A DNA stretch of 64,000 nucleotides, taken from Plut-88900 sp965116945 (GTDB lineage: Bacteria > Chloroflexota > Dehalococcoidia > Plut-88900). The notes beneath the pieces are model-generated. The model did no database searches and had not been told where the DNA came from. It saw only the letters and a list, made by a program, of their open reading frames with translations. Numbering within the stretch: position 1 is the first letter of the stretch; each line of letters begins with the position of its first letter. Shown one piece after another: positions 32,524-41,261 of the stretch. Made by a program: the position numbers and the translations under genes. The stretch is taken from assembly GCA_965116945.1 (NCBI GenBank), contig OZ220734.1, positions 310,001 to 374,000 of the forward strand. Reading direction: 5' to 3'.

Positions 32524-33969
32524 CTAGGCACCCTGCCTGTACCAGCAGCCGGAACTCTCGTCACGGAATAGGGTGAGCTCCACGCCGTCCTCACCTATCA
32601 CCCGGTAGTAGGTGCGGGTAATGGGTCGGGACATCCACCAGAGGTCGAAGCCCCATTCCTCCTCAATGCTGGTCACACCTCGCCACCTGTTGTCGATTTG
32701 CACCGACGCGGGCCTCCGGTTTCGACCCTCTTCTACGGCGACAAGTGCGGGCCCTGACAATGGCTTCAAATCCTCGACTTCCGAGGGGTCTATGGACACG
32801 CGTAGAGTCCGCATCTCGGGGGCGGGGTGGTGGGGCACTGCCTCGACGACGCGGTATAGGGCCGGCCTTCCTCCCGTGCGGGCCCGCAGGTCTCTCTCAA
32901 CTTCGACCAGCAGCCGCCTGCCCGACTCCCGGGCATCGGGAAGCAGTCCCATCTGCACACCAGACTCGCCGATGAGATGGTCAAGGGTCAGGGTCACATC
33001 CTCGACAGCGCCCTGGGGATGGTTGTCTTCCATCCGGGCCTTGATGATGGAAAAGGCCCGCTCCCGACTCCCGGCACCTCCTTTGAAGGAGTATGCGGCG
33101 GTCCAGGTCGGGCCTTCCTCCGTGACGCATTCAAGGACTGCCTTGCCCGCATACCTACCCTGCATCGAGGGTCGAGAATAGGCCCGCTCCAGGAGGGTGT
33201 CCACCATCGTGAGGAGGAGGCCAAGGGATGCCGAAGAGAAGGGCAGGGAGGTGTGCTCCACTATGGTTTCGGTATGAGTTAGGGGTGTGAGAGGGGTGTC
33301 ATCGATGCCTCTTGAGAGCTGCCAGGCGGTCCGGCCCTCGGGGCCGAACCGGTCTACCAGGGCTGCCTTGGCCATGATAGCTACGTCTCCCATGGCATGC
33401 AGGCCGAACCTGTGCAGCGCCACCTTCAGATCGGGGGACAGGGGTAGCAGGTCTACTGGATGGTGAGCTAGGAATGCCGCGGCATCGGCAGGGACCCTGG
33501 TGGCGCGCAGAGGGTCGCTGGTGATGGCGGCAACGAAGGCTGGGAACTTGGTCTGGGCTACGCCCACCCGGGGAGTCAGGTATTGGGGGACAGCGTTGAG
33601 TAGGGCAGTGACGAGTCGGGCCTCGCCACCATAGAGGCGCTCCAGGCCGTCGAGCCGGATGTAAGCCGTACCAAGGTTGGCGTCTTCCACCCGGTTGCTG
33701 ATCCTTTGCAGGAACTTGAGGACCTGGTCAAACACATTGTGGTAACGGGGTTCGTCGGCTTCGATGACCAAGGCATCGGGATGGATGGAGAGAGCATCTT
33801 GTTTGGTCATACCGGGGAGTACGTTGGAAGTAGAGGGGGTGGAGTCGAGCACTCGCGCCTTCCCCCCTGAACGCTCTACTATTACGGCAGGCGTGTTCTT
33901 CAGGTTTGGATATCGTCGTAGTTCGAGCTTGGCTCTGAGGTGAGTGATGAGTAGACAGGCGATCTTCAT
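32524..33969 (-). CDS. imuB: ImuB-like catalytically inactive Y-family polymerase
   Basis: The 481-residue protein has Y-family architecture but lacks catalytic residues. The first motif, normally with Asp, reads IACLLITHLRAK. The SxDE motif is replaced by YIRLDGLERLYGG, the ImuB pattern. The C-terminal segment (LTLFRDESSGCWYRQG) also matches ImuB. ImuB bridges DnaE2 and the beta clamp in the mutasome. The gene is immediately upstream of dnaE2. The third usual member, imuA, is not present. It has a very strong promoter with a LexA-type box in the spacer. Confidence 0.88.
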   Translation of the reverse strand: MKIACLLITHLRAKLELRRYPNLKNTPAVIVERSGGKARVLDSTPSTSNVLPGMTKQDALSIHPDALVIEADEPRYHNVFDQVLKFLQRISNRVEDANLGTAYIRLDGLERLYGGEARLVTALLNAVPQYLTPRVGVAQTKFPAFVAAITSDPLRATRVPADAAAFLAHHPVDLLPLSPDLKVALHRFGLHAMGDVAIMAKAALVDRFGPEGRTAWQLSRGIDDTPLTPLTHTETIVEHTSLPFSSASLGLLLTMVDTLLERAYSRPSMQGRYAGKAVLECVTEEGPTWTAAYSFKGGAGSRERAFSIIKARMEDNHPQGAVEDVTLTLDHLIGESGVQMGLLPDARESGRRLLVEVERDLRARTGGRPALYRVVEAVPHHPAPEMRTLRVSIDPSEVEDLKPLSGPALVAVEEGRNRRPASVQIDNRWRGVTSIEEEWGFDLWWMSRPITRTYYRVIGEDGVELTLFRDESSGCWYRQGA

Positions 33970-33998
33970 GGGGTGAGTCGGGGGGATGAGTGGGTAGA

Positions 33999-34027
33999 AA
34001 TATATAGAACATGTGTACTCTTGTCAA
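33999..34027 (-). promoter_or_regulatory. imuB-dnaE2 promoter
   Basis: On the minus strand a perfect TTGACA (34027-34022), 17 nt, and TATATT (34004-33999) form a near-consensus promoter. The predicted start near 33992 gives a leader of about 23 nt. The spacer contains the LexA-type box. Confidence 0.85.
34006..34019. promoter_or_regulatory. LexA-type SOS box
   Basis: AGAAC-ATGT-GTACT matches the Gram-positive/cyanobacterial SOS pattern (GAAC-N4-GTTC) at seven of eight core bases. It lies between the -35 and -10 of the imuB promoter, where a repressor would block polymerase. Confidence 0.75.
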
Positions 34028-34462
34028 GGATAAGGTGTTACTTTGCCAATTTAGGGAGACAAGGGCGTCGGGGGCTTTCGAGATGAGTGGGTATATCCAC
34101 ATTGGAGGGATGAGGCAATGTGGAGAAAGAGAAGAAATATGAAAACAGCTCGGGGCTGGGTCCAACTCCACCAACAAGAGAGCCCCATCTACGTGCAGGC
34201 TGGCAAGCAGGTACACAGGCTAAAAGAGTACTGGGTCTAACGACAGAGCTTGACGGTTTTGGGGTGGTGGAGAGGGGGGGAAGTGGATTTGTGCCTGATT
34301 AGGGGGTTTTGGGAGGGGTGGTTCCCACGATTGTTACCCCACACCTTTATACAGGCCAAACCATTCATCCTATGTTTCTAATGCATAGTTAGCGGCAAAT
34401 GTGGCTATGCACGGAGCGCATAACCAGCCCTTCGACATGACAGAAATGAAGCCGGGCCTGGA
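34028..34462. other. Gene-free interval between imuB and the monooxygenase gene
   Basis: I see no convincing gene. A 60-codon plus-strand frame at 34120-34302 has unremarkable composition and no ribosome-binding site. A partial REP word (CAGCCCTTCGACATGACAG) occurs near 34425. Confidence 0.5.
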
Positions 34463-35449
34463 TTAAGAAAAGTGAGGCAAAACCTCTTCAACGCACCGCT
34501 TGAACTGACCCTGCTGATCCCAGGAAGGGAACCGAAGCAAGATGTCGGTTGCTCCAGCATCGACGTAGGCCTGTATCTGCTCGATGCACTGCTCCGGCGT
34601 TCCTAAAGCTACCCAGGTTTCCACGAAGTCTCGGTTGAAGTCCACGGAGTAATACAGGTCCAAGTATTTTTTAGACTCCTGGAAAGCTGCTTCTTTGTCC
34701 TGGTTTATGTTGATGTTGTAATAGGCCGAGAACGGCAAGTTGTCATAGCTGCGGCCATAGTCTCCGGCATATTCCAGAATCCTGCGGCGGATCTCGGCGA
34801 ACTGGTCTGGGGGATTGGCAGTTGTCATATAGCCGTCGCCGTATCGCGCAGCTCTACGCAGCGAACGTTCCACAATGTGCGGCTTCCAAGAGTTGATTCT
34901 AGGATTGCTGACTATCCAGATGGGTGGTGGATCCTGAACAGGCTTGGGGTCAATGAATGCGCCTTCCAATTGATGAAACTCGCCCGCAAAAGTGACGCTG
35001 TCTTCCTTCCAAAGCCGACGGAGGATATCCATGTTCTCCTCCATACGTTTGGCCCTGTCGGAACCCTTGATGCCCATGTTCACATATTCGGCGCGATGCT
35101 GCTGTTCGTTTATGTTGCCACCCATACATGCGCCCAGGATCATGCGCCCATTCGACAAAGCGTCCAGGCTGGCCCACTGATAGGCCAAAACGATGGGCTC
35201 ACGGGAAGGGAAGCTAGCCATACAGGCTACGCCTATCTTGACCCGTTTGGTCCTGGCGGCGATACCCGCCATCAGGGTGATTGATTCCATGCGAGGTTTA
35301 GCCATTATGGAATCACCGACCCATACATGTTCAAATGCGCCGGATGCCTCGGCAGCCTCCGCCATTTCCAGCAATTCATCCGGTTCAGTCAATCCGAGAA
35401 GGACCCCCCGATTGGAAAGCGTTAGTCCAAAATTTACCTTTTGTGACAT
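34463..35449 (-). CDS. Luciferase-like FMN-dependent monooxygenase
   Basis: The 328-residue protein is a bacterial-luciferase-like (LLM) flavin monooxygenase. It has VNFGLTLSNRGVLLGLTEPD and FEHVWVGDSIMAKPRMESI (the usual aromatic/Asp-Ser entrance). KIGVACMASFPSREPIVLAY and GRMILGACMGGNINEQQ follow, and IWIVSNPRI lies later in the barrel. These enzymes use reduced flavin and oxygen (or F420) on diverse organic substrates. I chose the ATG at 35449 because GAGAGG precedes it by three bases; the frame upstream runs into the tandem repeats. The repeats end only 12 nt before this start, so they form its upstream region or leader. Confidence 0.88.
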   Translation of the reverse strand: MSQKVNFGLTLSNRGVLLGLTEPDELLEMAEAAEASGAFEHVWVGDSIMAKPRMESITLMAGIAARTKRVKIGVACMASFPSREPIVLAYQWASLDALSNGRMILGACMGGNINEQQHRAEYVNMGIKGSDRAKRMEENMDILRRLWKEDSVTFAGEFHQLEGAFIDPKPVQDPPPIWIVSNPRINSWKPHIVERSLRRAARYGDGYMTTANPPDQFAEIRRRILEYAGDYGRSYDNLPFSAYYNININQDKEAAFQESKKYLDLYYSVDFNRDFVETWVALGTPEQCIEQIQAYVDAGATDILLRFPSWDQQGQFKRCVEEVLPHFS

Positions 35450-35460
35450 GGAACCTCTCT

Positions 35461-35677
35461 TTGTTCTTCTCCTACGTGTGCGCAACACAGGTTGTTCTTC
35501 TCCTACGTGTGCGCAACACAGGTTGTTCTTCTCCTACGTGTGCGCAACACAGGTTGTTCTTCTCCTACGTGTGCGCAACACAGGTTGTTCTTCTCCTACG
35601 TGTGCGCAACACAGGTTGTTCTTCTCCTACGTGTGCGCAACACAGGTTGTTCTTCTCCTACGTGTGCGCAACACAGG
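35461..35677. repeat. Seven perfect 31-bp tandem repeats upstream of the LLM gene
   Basis: Units start at 35461, 35492, 35523, 35554, 35585, 35616 and 35647 and appear identical. Read in the direction of the downstream gene, each unit has CTGTGTTGCGCACACG, with a GTGT-TGCGC-ACAC inverted repeat, and TAGGAGAAGAACAA, with a Shine-Dalgarno-like AGGAGA. There are no spacers, so it is not CRISPR. Thirty-one base pairs is close to three turns of B-DNA, placing the units on one helical face. The array starts 12 nt before the monooxygenase start codon. Confidence 0.97.
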
Positions 35678-35761
35678 CCGGGTACCAAGTCCCCGCGTAG
35701 TATTTGACGTCTGTCATCGACTCAGATCTGCTTGACTCAGGTCTCGGGTATGTCCCGTTGC

Positions 35762-37090
35762 TCAGTTAGCCAGCCCCGAGCCAGATACGACTTGGCCGGA
35801 TTTCAAGACTGCGGAAATGTGCTGCACGTTGGTGATGTCTTCAAGAGGGTCGGCGTCGAGGATGACCATATCGGCCAGCTTTCCTTTTTCTACGGTACCC
35901 AGGACGTTTTGCTGGCCCAGAAGCTCGGCAGCCTGACCGGTAGAAGCAACCAGGGCGTCCATTGGGGTCAAGCCACTGTCTACAAGGAGTTTGAGTTCTC
36001 CGTGCAGGCCTGCGCCAGGCACTACGTAAGGCATCGTCACGTCGGTGCCTGCCGCTATCTTAACTCCACCCTTGTGCGCTAACCCAATGAATACCATTTG
36101 TCGGGCCAGTTCCACTCTACCTTCCCGGAAGTCTTCTTCGGTGAAGTCGAAGGGGACGGCGAAGCGGTCCCATTCCTTCGCTACGGATTCCGGCAGGGTG
36201 TCAATCCCCGGGGGTCGCACGACCGCGGGATCATCGCCGAGCAAGATGCTCTGAGAGAGGCTAAGTGTGGGAGTCATTATGACGCCGCGTTCTTTCATGA
36301 GTTCAATGAGACGCTCTGCTTTATCCGAGGAAGGATTTACGAAACGCCATGCCTTCCAGGAAACCAGGGGGTCCCAAAATCGCGCTTGCAGGCCTTCAAA
36401 GGTTTCTCTGTCCTCATCAGATACCAATTCCGGACCAACACGCACGTGCTCCAGAGAATCCACACCAATCCGCACGGCTTGCTCAACGGTAGTGAAGTGG
36501 CCTACGTGGGCAGTTACCCAAGCCCCTCGTGAATGAGCTTCATCAACTACTCTCTGTAGGATGTCTGGGGTAACCATTACATAGGCTTTAAGGAAGTCAC
36601 CCCCCTCTTCGAGTACCTCCGGCACAACTTCTTTGGCCGCGGCTGCGCTTTCCAGCACTCGTACCCATTTCCAGGGCCCAGGTGGGTCGCCATCCATGAT
36701 CCGCCCAGCGCCAAACCAGCGAGGCCATCCCTTCTCGCCTTTCCTGAACTGCTCCATTAATCCGGGATCGGAATTGCCGGTATCTCGGATGGTTGTTACA
36801 CCGTACTCTACGAATTGTCTGAGGAACCGGTCGCATGCCTCCATCGGATCGTCCAGTTGAAGGAATGCGTTGTCTGCGAGTACGCCGACGTGCACGTGGC
36901 AGTCGATCATGCCAGGAATCACGGTCTTTCCGGAAATGTCGACCACCCGGGCGTTTTCCGGTACGTCCAATTCTCCATTGCGGTATACGTTAACGATGTG
37001 CTGGTCGTTAACCAGGACTACCGCATCGGTAATGGGGGCTCGGCCCGTACCGTTAATGACTGTTCCACCAACATAAGCCGTCGTAGCCAT
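35762..37090 (-). CDS. Amidohydrolase family protein (imidazolonepropionase/prolidase-like)
   Basis: The 442-residue metal-dependent hydrolase has the amidohydrolase ligands: HxH in VIPGMIDCHVHVGV, the bridging Lys in GDFLKAYVMV, His in WVTAHVGHF and SLEHV, and Asp in IAAGTDVTMPY. The C-terminal composite domain (KGKLADMVILDADPLEDI) is typical. Such enzymes cleave cyclic or linear amides, including dipeptides and lactams. It ends 84 nt before the tandem repeats and is followed on the same strand by the LLM gene. GAGAGG precedes the start. Confidence 0.87.
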   Translation of the reverse strand: MATTAYVGGTVINGTGRAPITDAVVLVNDQHIVNVYRNGELDVPENARVVDISGKTVIPGMIDCHVHVGVLADNAFLQLDDPMEACDRFLRQFVEYGVTTIRDTGNSDPGLMEQFRKGEKGWPRWFGAGRIMDGDPPGPWKWVRVLESAAAAKEVVPEVLEEGGDFLKAYVMVTPDILQRVVDEAHSRGAWVTAHVGHFTTVEQAVRIGVDSLEHVRVGPELVSDEDRETFEGLQARFWDPLVSWKAWRFVNPSSDKAERLIELMKERGVIMTPTLSLSQSILLGDDPAVVRPPGIDTLPESVAKEWDRFAVPFDFTEEDFREGRVELARQMVFIGLAHKGGVKIAAGTDVTMPYVVPGAGLHGELKLLVDSGLTPMDALVASTGQAAELLGQQNVLGTVEKGKLADMVILDADPLEDITNVQHISAVLKSGQVVSGSGLAN

Positions 37091-37781
37091 TTCTTGCCTC
37101 TCTCAGAAGTAAGTTCTAGTCAGGGTACCGACTAGCTGTAGTATTACCGTGGGAAGGTATGTCTTTTTCGGAGGTCTCCAGTGGGATTGACTTCCGTACC
37201 GCTGGAAATCGAGCGGAGTCTAGCAGGCTAGCAGCTTGACCGTCAATTTGCATCCATATTGCAGAACAACCCAACGCTACCGCCGAGTAGATCCGCACCC
37301 CAGTTATCGTACTGTGTTTGAATTGCTTGTCCCATATACACGAAGCGCACAATCATTTGACATGCAATGCCGTTAATCCGGCAGTAGTGACGCAAACTCA
37401 GTTTTGAAGGTTGACAATCAATCGGGGCGCAAGTACAGTGCGAATCGTCTATGGATAAGCGGTCTGGCAGTCTATATTGAGTGCATAGACCTGATTCCAA
37501 AGCACAAAGCGAAGTTCACCGATGTATATGTTAATGGGTTCGCGTTCATCGCCGGTAGCGTGAGAGTCTGAAAGTACACGCGGCGATGACAGCAAACTTG
37601 CTTGATTGCAGAATGTGTGGGAAGTAGATATAGCCCATGGAAAGAGTAAGCTAACTCCGGCTAAAGCAATCATGCATTGAAGAAGTGGCGGAGTTAAGCA
37701 GTTGACTCCCCCAGGTCGTAGATACAGGTCCCAGTGAGGTTCTAAGGCCTCGCATATAAACTGTGCAAGGAGACGAAAGGA
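37091..37781. other. Long gene-free interval upstream of the ABC solute-binding gene
   Basis: Nearly 700 nt with lower GC than its neighbours hold no convincing gene on either strand. The only clear signal is the promoter candidate at 37411-37439. The region could contain a leader RNA or decayed genes, but I see no cloverleaf or known riboswitch. Confidence 0.5.
37411..37439 (+). promoter_or_regulatory. Candidate promoter far upstream of the solute-binding gene
   Basis: TTGACA (37411-37416), 17 nt, TACAGT (37434-37439). If used, the transcript would have a leader of about 335 nt before the ATG at 37782. Confidence 0.4.
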
Positions 37782-38966
37782 ATGACGCAAAAGGGATGGC
37801 TTAGACTACTTGGCTTAGCCTTGGTGACCGGTCTATTGGCTCTTCTGGCTGCCTGTGGCGGCGAAGAGGACAGGGGGCCGGTTAAGGTTGGATTTGTTTG
37901 GCCTTTCACGGGCTTTTCTGCAGACTACGGGCCTCGGGGGGAGGAAGGAATCAGGCTTCGGCTGGAAGAGGCAGGATTTGAGGCGGGAGGCAGACCCATA
38001 GAGCTGATCATCGCCGATGAAGACGTCCTGGATGCCTCCCTTACCCTGGAGAGGGTTAAGAAACTTGTGGAGCAGGACGAAGTGGATGTGATCATCGGAC
38101 CACTATTTGGTTCCAGCCAGGAAGCGGTCGGGCCATACATCAACGAGATGCAAGTACCCGCAATTCAGGTCCACGGCTGCTCCTACGCACTAGGAGCAGG
38201 TGGCAGTTTCTTCTGCAGCCCGGGTTCCAGTGAGGCCCTTTCGGCCGGTTTCGGCACGTACTTATACGAGGAATTGGGATACAGGACGCTCACCACATTG
38301 GCACCGGACTACGTGTACGGCCATCAGCTTATCGAAACTACGACCGATGCCTTTGAAGCGCTCGGCGGAGAAGTAGTTCAGCAACAGTGGGTGCCACTGG
38401 GCACGGTGGACATGCTGCCCTATGCAACCAATCTCGAAGAAGCAGACGCTCTTTTGACATGGCTTGTTCCCGCCGACATGGTGTCTTTCCTGAACGGTTA
38501 CCAGGACCTTGGCAGGGACCTGCCCCTTGCGATGATTCACGGCCTGTTTGACGACTTCATGAAAGACTTTGGCCCGACAATACAGGAATTGGAGGACAGC
38601 ACCGGAGAGATTACCGGTTTTGTTGGCTGGACCTGGCTTGTTGATCATTCTGTAAGCGCCGAGTTCGTGGAGAACTTCGAAGAGAGATGGGACAAGAAGC
38701 CTACTCTCGACCACTCCAACTCCTACGTGGCCGCAGATATCGTCATCGAGGCTCTTGAAGCGTCGGATGGAGATAGCGATTTTGAGGCGCTGAGCGAGGC
38801 GATATTGGGGCTGGCCCTGGAGACGCCCATAGGGCAGCTTACCTTTTCTTCCTCCCACATGGCTTCCTCGGACCGATACATAGTCAAGCCGACGGTTTTG
38901 GATGACGGCAGGCACACCTGGCAGCCCGTAGAAACCCTTACCGATATTAAGGACACCAGGGACTAA
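37782..38966 (+). CDS. ABC transporter substrate-binding lipoprotein (branched-chain amino acid/amide type)
   Basis: The 394-residue protein has a lipoprotein signal peptide: basic MTQKGWLR, a hydrophobic core, and the lipobox LLAAC with the lipidated Cys25. The mature part is a type I periplasmic binding fold of the LivJ/UrtA family (KVGFVWPFTGFSADYGPRGE, ELIIADEDVLDASLTLERVK, VDVIIGPLFGSSQEAVGPYI). It should capture the ligand for the LivHMGF-like proteins encoded downstream. AAGGAGACGAAAGGA precedes the ATG. A strong terminator follows, so it is expressed as its own unit. Confidence 0.92.
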   Translation: MTQKGWLRLLGLALVTGLLALLAACGGEEDRGPVKVGFVWPFTGFSADYGPRGEEGIRLRLEEAGFEAGGRPIELIIADEDVLDASLTLERVKKLVEQDEVDVIIGPLFGSSQEAVGPYINEMQVPAIQVHGCSYALGAGGSFFCSPGSSEALSAGFGTYLYEELGYRTLTTLAPDYVYGHQLIETTTDAFEALGGEVVQQQWVPLGTVDMLPYATNLEEADALLTWLVPADMVSFLNGYQDLGRDLPLAMIHGLFDDFMKDFGPTIQELEDSTGEITGFVGWTWLVDHSVSAEFVENFEERWDKKPTLDHSNSYVAADIVIEALEASDGDSDFEALSEAILGLALETPIGQLTFSSSHMASSDRYIVKPTVLDDGRHTWQPVETLTDIKDTRD

Positions 38967-38985
38967 TTACTTAGACCCACAAGAC

Positions 38986-39034
38986 AATGGGCCGGAGATG
39001 CAGGCAGGGCTCTCGTCTCCGGCCCATTACTTTT
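38986..39034 (+). terminator. Rho-independent terminator after the solute-binding gene
   Basis: AATGGGCCGGAGA and TCTCCGGCCCATT form a perfect 13-bp stem with a 17-nt loop, followed by ACTTTT. The outer ten bases are the same as in the groESL terminator at 7046. Confidence 0.9.
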
Positions 39035-39407
39035 CCGGAATAGTCGGTGGGCGAACTTCCCACTGGCTGGCTCGCAATAATTCCGGCCGAAGGAAGACCA
39101 GTTAGGCCTCGCAAGTCCCGGCAAGCGCAACATTCATGCCATTCTCTTCTGCGCCTCAACGCTGCATTACCCGGTGTTAACCCAACACGTTCTCGATGCG
39201 TGGCAAAGGGCTGACGGTAGAGGAATTCGATAGCCTAGGTTATTATCCCTCCGGAGTTGCATCGCGATCGGCCTGGCGGCCTGATGCCGCCGGTTTTGGG
39301 TTGATATCCGGCAACAGCGTTCGCGGGTGGGCACCAAGGCAACGCCTACGACCTCGCGATTGCCAGGATGCGGCTACCTATGATAGGCAGGCCAGCGGGG
39401 AGTTCAC
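39035..39407. other. Gene-free interval before the permease genes
   Basis: No convincing gene, RNA or promoter is recognised. A plus-strand frame from 39196 overlaps the permease start and looks non-coding. Confidence 0.5.
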
Positions 39408-40268
39408 ATGGACACGTTCGTGCTCGGAATGCTCAACGGGATTTCATTTGGATTTATCCTGTTCCTGCTGGCATCCGGGCTGTCCCTGATCCTCGGTGTC
39501 ATGGGCATCCTAAACCTTGCCCACGGAGCCCTTTACATGATAGGAGCCTTCGCCGGATGGAGCGTTGCCGAAAACCTCGGTCTCCCATTCTGGTTGGCGG
39601 TTGTGATTGGCGGATTATCTGCCGGGCTCGTTGGGCTGTTGATAGAGCGGGGACTATTTCGTTACCTGCACAACCAGCTCAATGAGCAGGTGCTGGTGTC
39701 CTTCGGGCTGGTATTCATACTGACCAACGTCGTGCAGTGGGTGTGGGGCCCCATCCCCCGCGGCCAGTACACGGCGGACATTCTCTCCGGCTCGGTTAAC
39801 CTCGGGGGCTACACCTATCCCACGACACGGCTTGCGATTATCGCGGTCGGATTGGTACTGGCCGTTGGTCTGTGGTGGCTGCAAGACCGTACCCGGATCG
39901 GCTCGGTGGTACGGGCGGGAATGGACAATCGTGAGATGGCGATGGGACTGGGAATCAACCTAGAACGCGTATCCATCGCGGTATTCTTCCTGGGATCGTT
40001 TATCGCCGGGTTTGCCGGAGTAGTGGGAGCCCAGATACTGGGAGCCAGCAGCGCTCAGAGCATCGACGTGCTGCTGTTGTCGCTCGTTGTGGTCGTGGTC
40101 GGTGGGGTGGGGTCGGTCCAAGGGGCCCTATTGGGAGGAATATTGATCGGCATTGTCGACGCCTTCGGGAAGACCCTTTTCCCAGAGTTTTCGATGTTCT
40201 CGATCTTCCTGGCAATGGTAATTGTGCTGTTATTCAGGCCATCGGGCCTCCTGGGTAAGAGGGTCTAA
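39408..40268 (+). CDS. livH: Branched-chain amino acid-type ABC permease (LivH-like)
   Basis: The 286-residue protein is almost entirely hydrophobic, with about eight membrane segments. It carries the LivH hallmarks GVMGILNLAHGALYMIGAF near residue 35, the cytoplasmic ATPase-contact loop RAGMDNREMAMGLGINLERV, and VVVVVGGVGSVQGALLGGI. It forms the inner-membrane channel with the LivM-like protein. CGGGGAG precedes the ATG. livM, livG and livF follow without gaps. Ligand specificity (amino acid, urea or amide) cannot be decided. Confidence 0.93.
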   Translation: MDTFVLGMLNGISFGFILFLLASGLSLILGVMGILNLAHGALYMIGAFAGWSVAENLGLPFWLAVVIGGLSAGLVGLLIERGLFRYLHNQLNEQVLVSFGLVFILTNVVQWVWGPIPRGQYTADILSGSVNLGGYTYPTTRLAIIAVGLVLAVGLWWLQDRTRIGSVVRAGMDNREMAMGLGINLERVSIAVFFLGSFIAGFAGVVGAQILGASSAQSIDVLLLSLVVVVVGGVGSVQGALLGGILIGIVDAFGKTLFPEFSMFSIFLAMVIVLLFRPSGLLGKRV

Positions 40269-40270
40269 GC

Positions 40271-41260
40271 GTGAGGATTGTCCAGTTGTTTCCGGGAGGC
40301 TATTCACCCCCGGACCGATTCATTGGTTTTGCCCCGTTGATTGTGGCTGCAATTCTCATCATTGTCCTGCCTATCTTCCTTCCCAGCTACCTACAAAGCC
40401 TGATGACGCGAATGCTGATCTTTGCCATATTTGCCATGAGTCTGGACCTCATTTTTGGCTATGCGGGGCTAATATCACTGGGACACGCAGCCTTCTTCGG
40501 CGTTTCAGCCTATACGGTCGGGATTCTAATGGTGCGATATGACGTGGAGCTATTCTGGTTGGGGGCTCCAGCGGCAGTGTTGGCAGCGGCTATTGTGGCG
40601 GCGGTGTTCGGGATAATAGCGCTTCGGGTAACTGGGCTGTATTTTATCCTAGTTACATTCGCCCTAGGTCAGTTGGTATTCAGCGTTACCTTCAGCGTCG
40701 GTTGGTTTACAACTGCCGGGACCGAAGGGGTCACGGGCATCAGCCGGCCAGACCTTGGCTTCGTAGACATCACATGGAACAACCAGCGCTATTTTTACCT
40801 AGTCGCCATCGTATTTGCCATTTGCGGGTTTCTCTTGTATCGCATCGTGAAGTCTCCCTTCGGCGTCGCGTTGCAGGGCATCAGGGAGAACGAGCCCAGG
40901 ATGCGCGCCCTGGGATACAACACGTGGCTCTACCGGTATATCGCCTATGTAATCGCCGGGACATTTGCCGGGGTGGCCGGGGTGTTCTTTGCCTACCACA
41001 ACGGTCTGATAGCTCCTTCAAACGTCGGGTTTCTAATGTCCGGCCTGGTCATGTTCATGGTAATTATCGGGGGTGTCGCCACCCTTTACGGTGCGGTCCT
41101 GGGCGCGGTGGGAATAACCCTGCTACAGTTCTTCGCCGCCGATTACACCCCGGAGCGCTGGCCGCTCATCCTGGGAGGCGTATTTGTCATAAGCGTTATG
41201 TTTGCCCGACAGGGATTTGGGGTCTACCTGTACAGAATGTGGAATAGGATAACGAGCTAG
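40271..41260 (+). CDS. livM: Branched-chain amino acid-type ABC permease (LivM-like)
   Basis: The 329-residue multi-pass membrane protein matches LivM: MSLDLIFGYAGLISLGHAAF, then FFGVSAYTVGIL, the LRVTGLYFILVTFALGQ segment, and the ATPase-coupling loop ALQGIRENEPRMRALGYNTW. It starts with GTG two bases after the livH stop and ends two bases before livG. It forms the second half of the translocation pore. Confidence 0.92.
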   Translation: MRIVQLFPGGYSPPDRFIGFAPLIVAAILIIVLPIFLPSYLQSLMTRMLIFAIFAMSLDLIFGYAGLISLGHAAFFGVSAYTVGILMVRYDVELFWLGAPAAVLAAAIVAAVFGIIALRVTGLYFILVTFALGQLVFSVTFSVGWFTTAGTEGVTGISRPDLGFVDITWNNQRYFYLVAIVFAICGFLLYRIVKSPFGVALQGIRENEPRMRALGYNTWLYRYIAYVIAGTFAGVAGVFFAYHNGLIAPSNVGFLMSGLVMFMVIIGGVATLYGAVLGAVGITLLQFFAADYTPERWPLILGGVFVISVMFARQGFGVYLYRMWNRITS

Positions 41261-41261
41261 A

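Noticed and set aside
34120..34302. A 60-codon plus-strand frame between imuB and the monooxygenase.
   Set aside because: It has no ribosome-binding site, no recognisable domain and biased low-complexity ends.
35461..35677. CRISPR array.
   Set aside because: The 31-bp units are directly adjacent with no spacers, and no cas gene is present.
35193..35735. Plus-strand open frames running through the 31-bp repeats, encoding a Cys/Leu-rich repetitive peptide.
   Set aside because: The unit has no stop in any plus frame, so all three frames are open by construction. There is no ribosome-binding site and the frames overlap the antisense monooxygenase gene.
39196..39489. A 97-codon plus-strand frame before and into livH.
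   Set aside because: It overlaps the livH start in another frame and has no ribosome-binding site or domain. Its Cys/Arg/Trp-rich composition is typical of non-coding GC-rich DNA.
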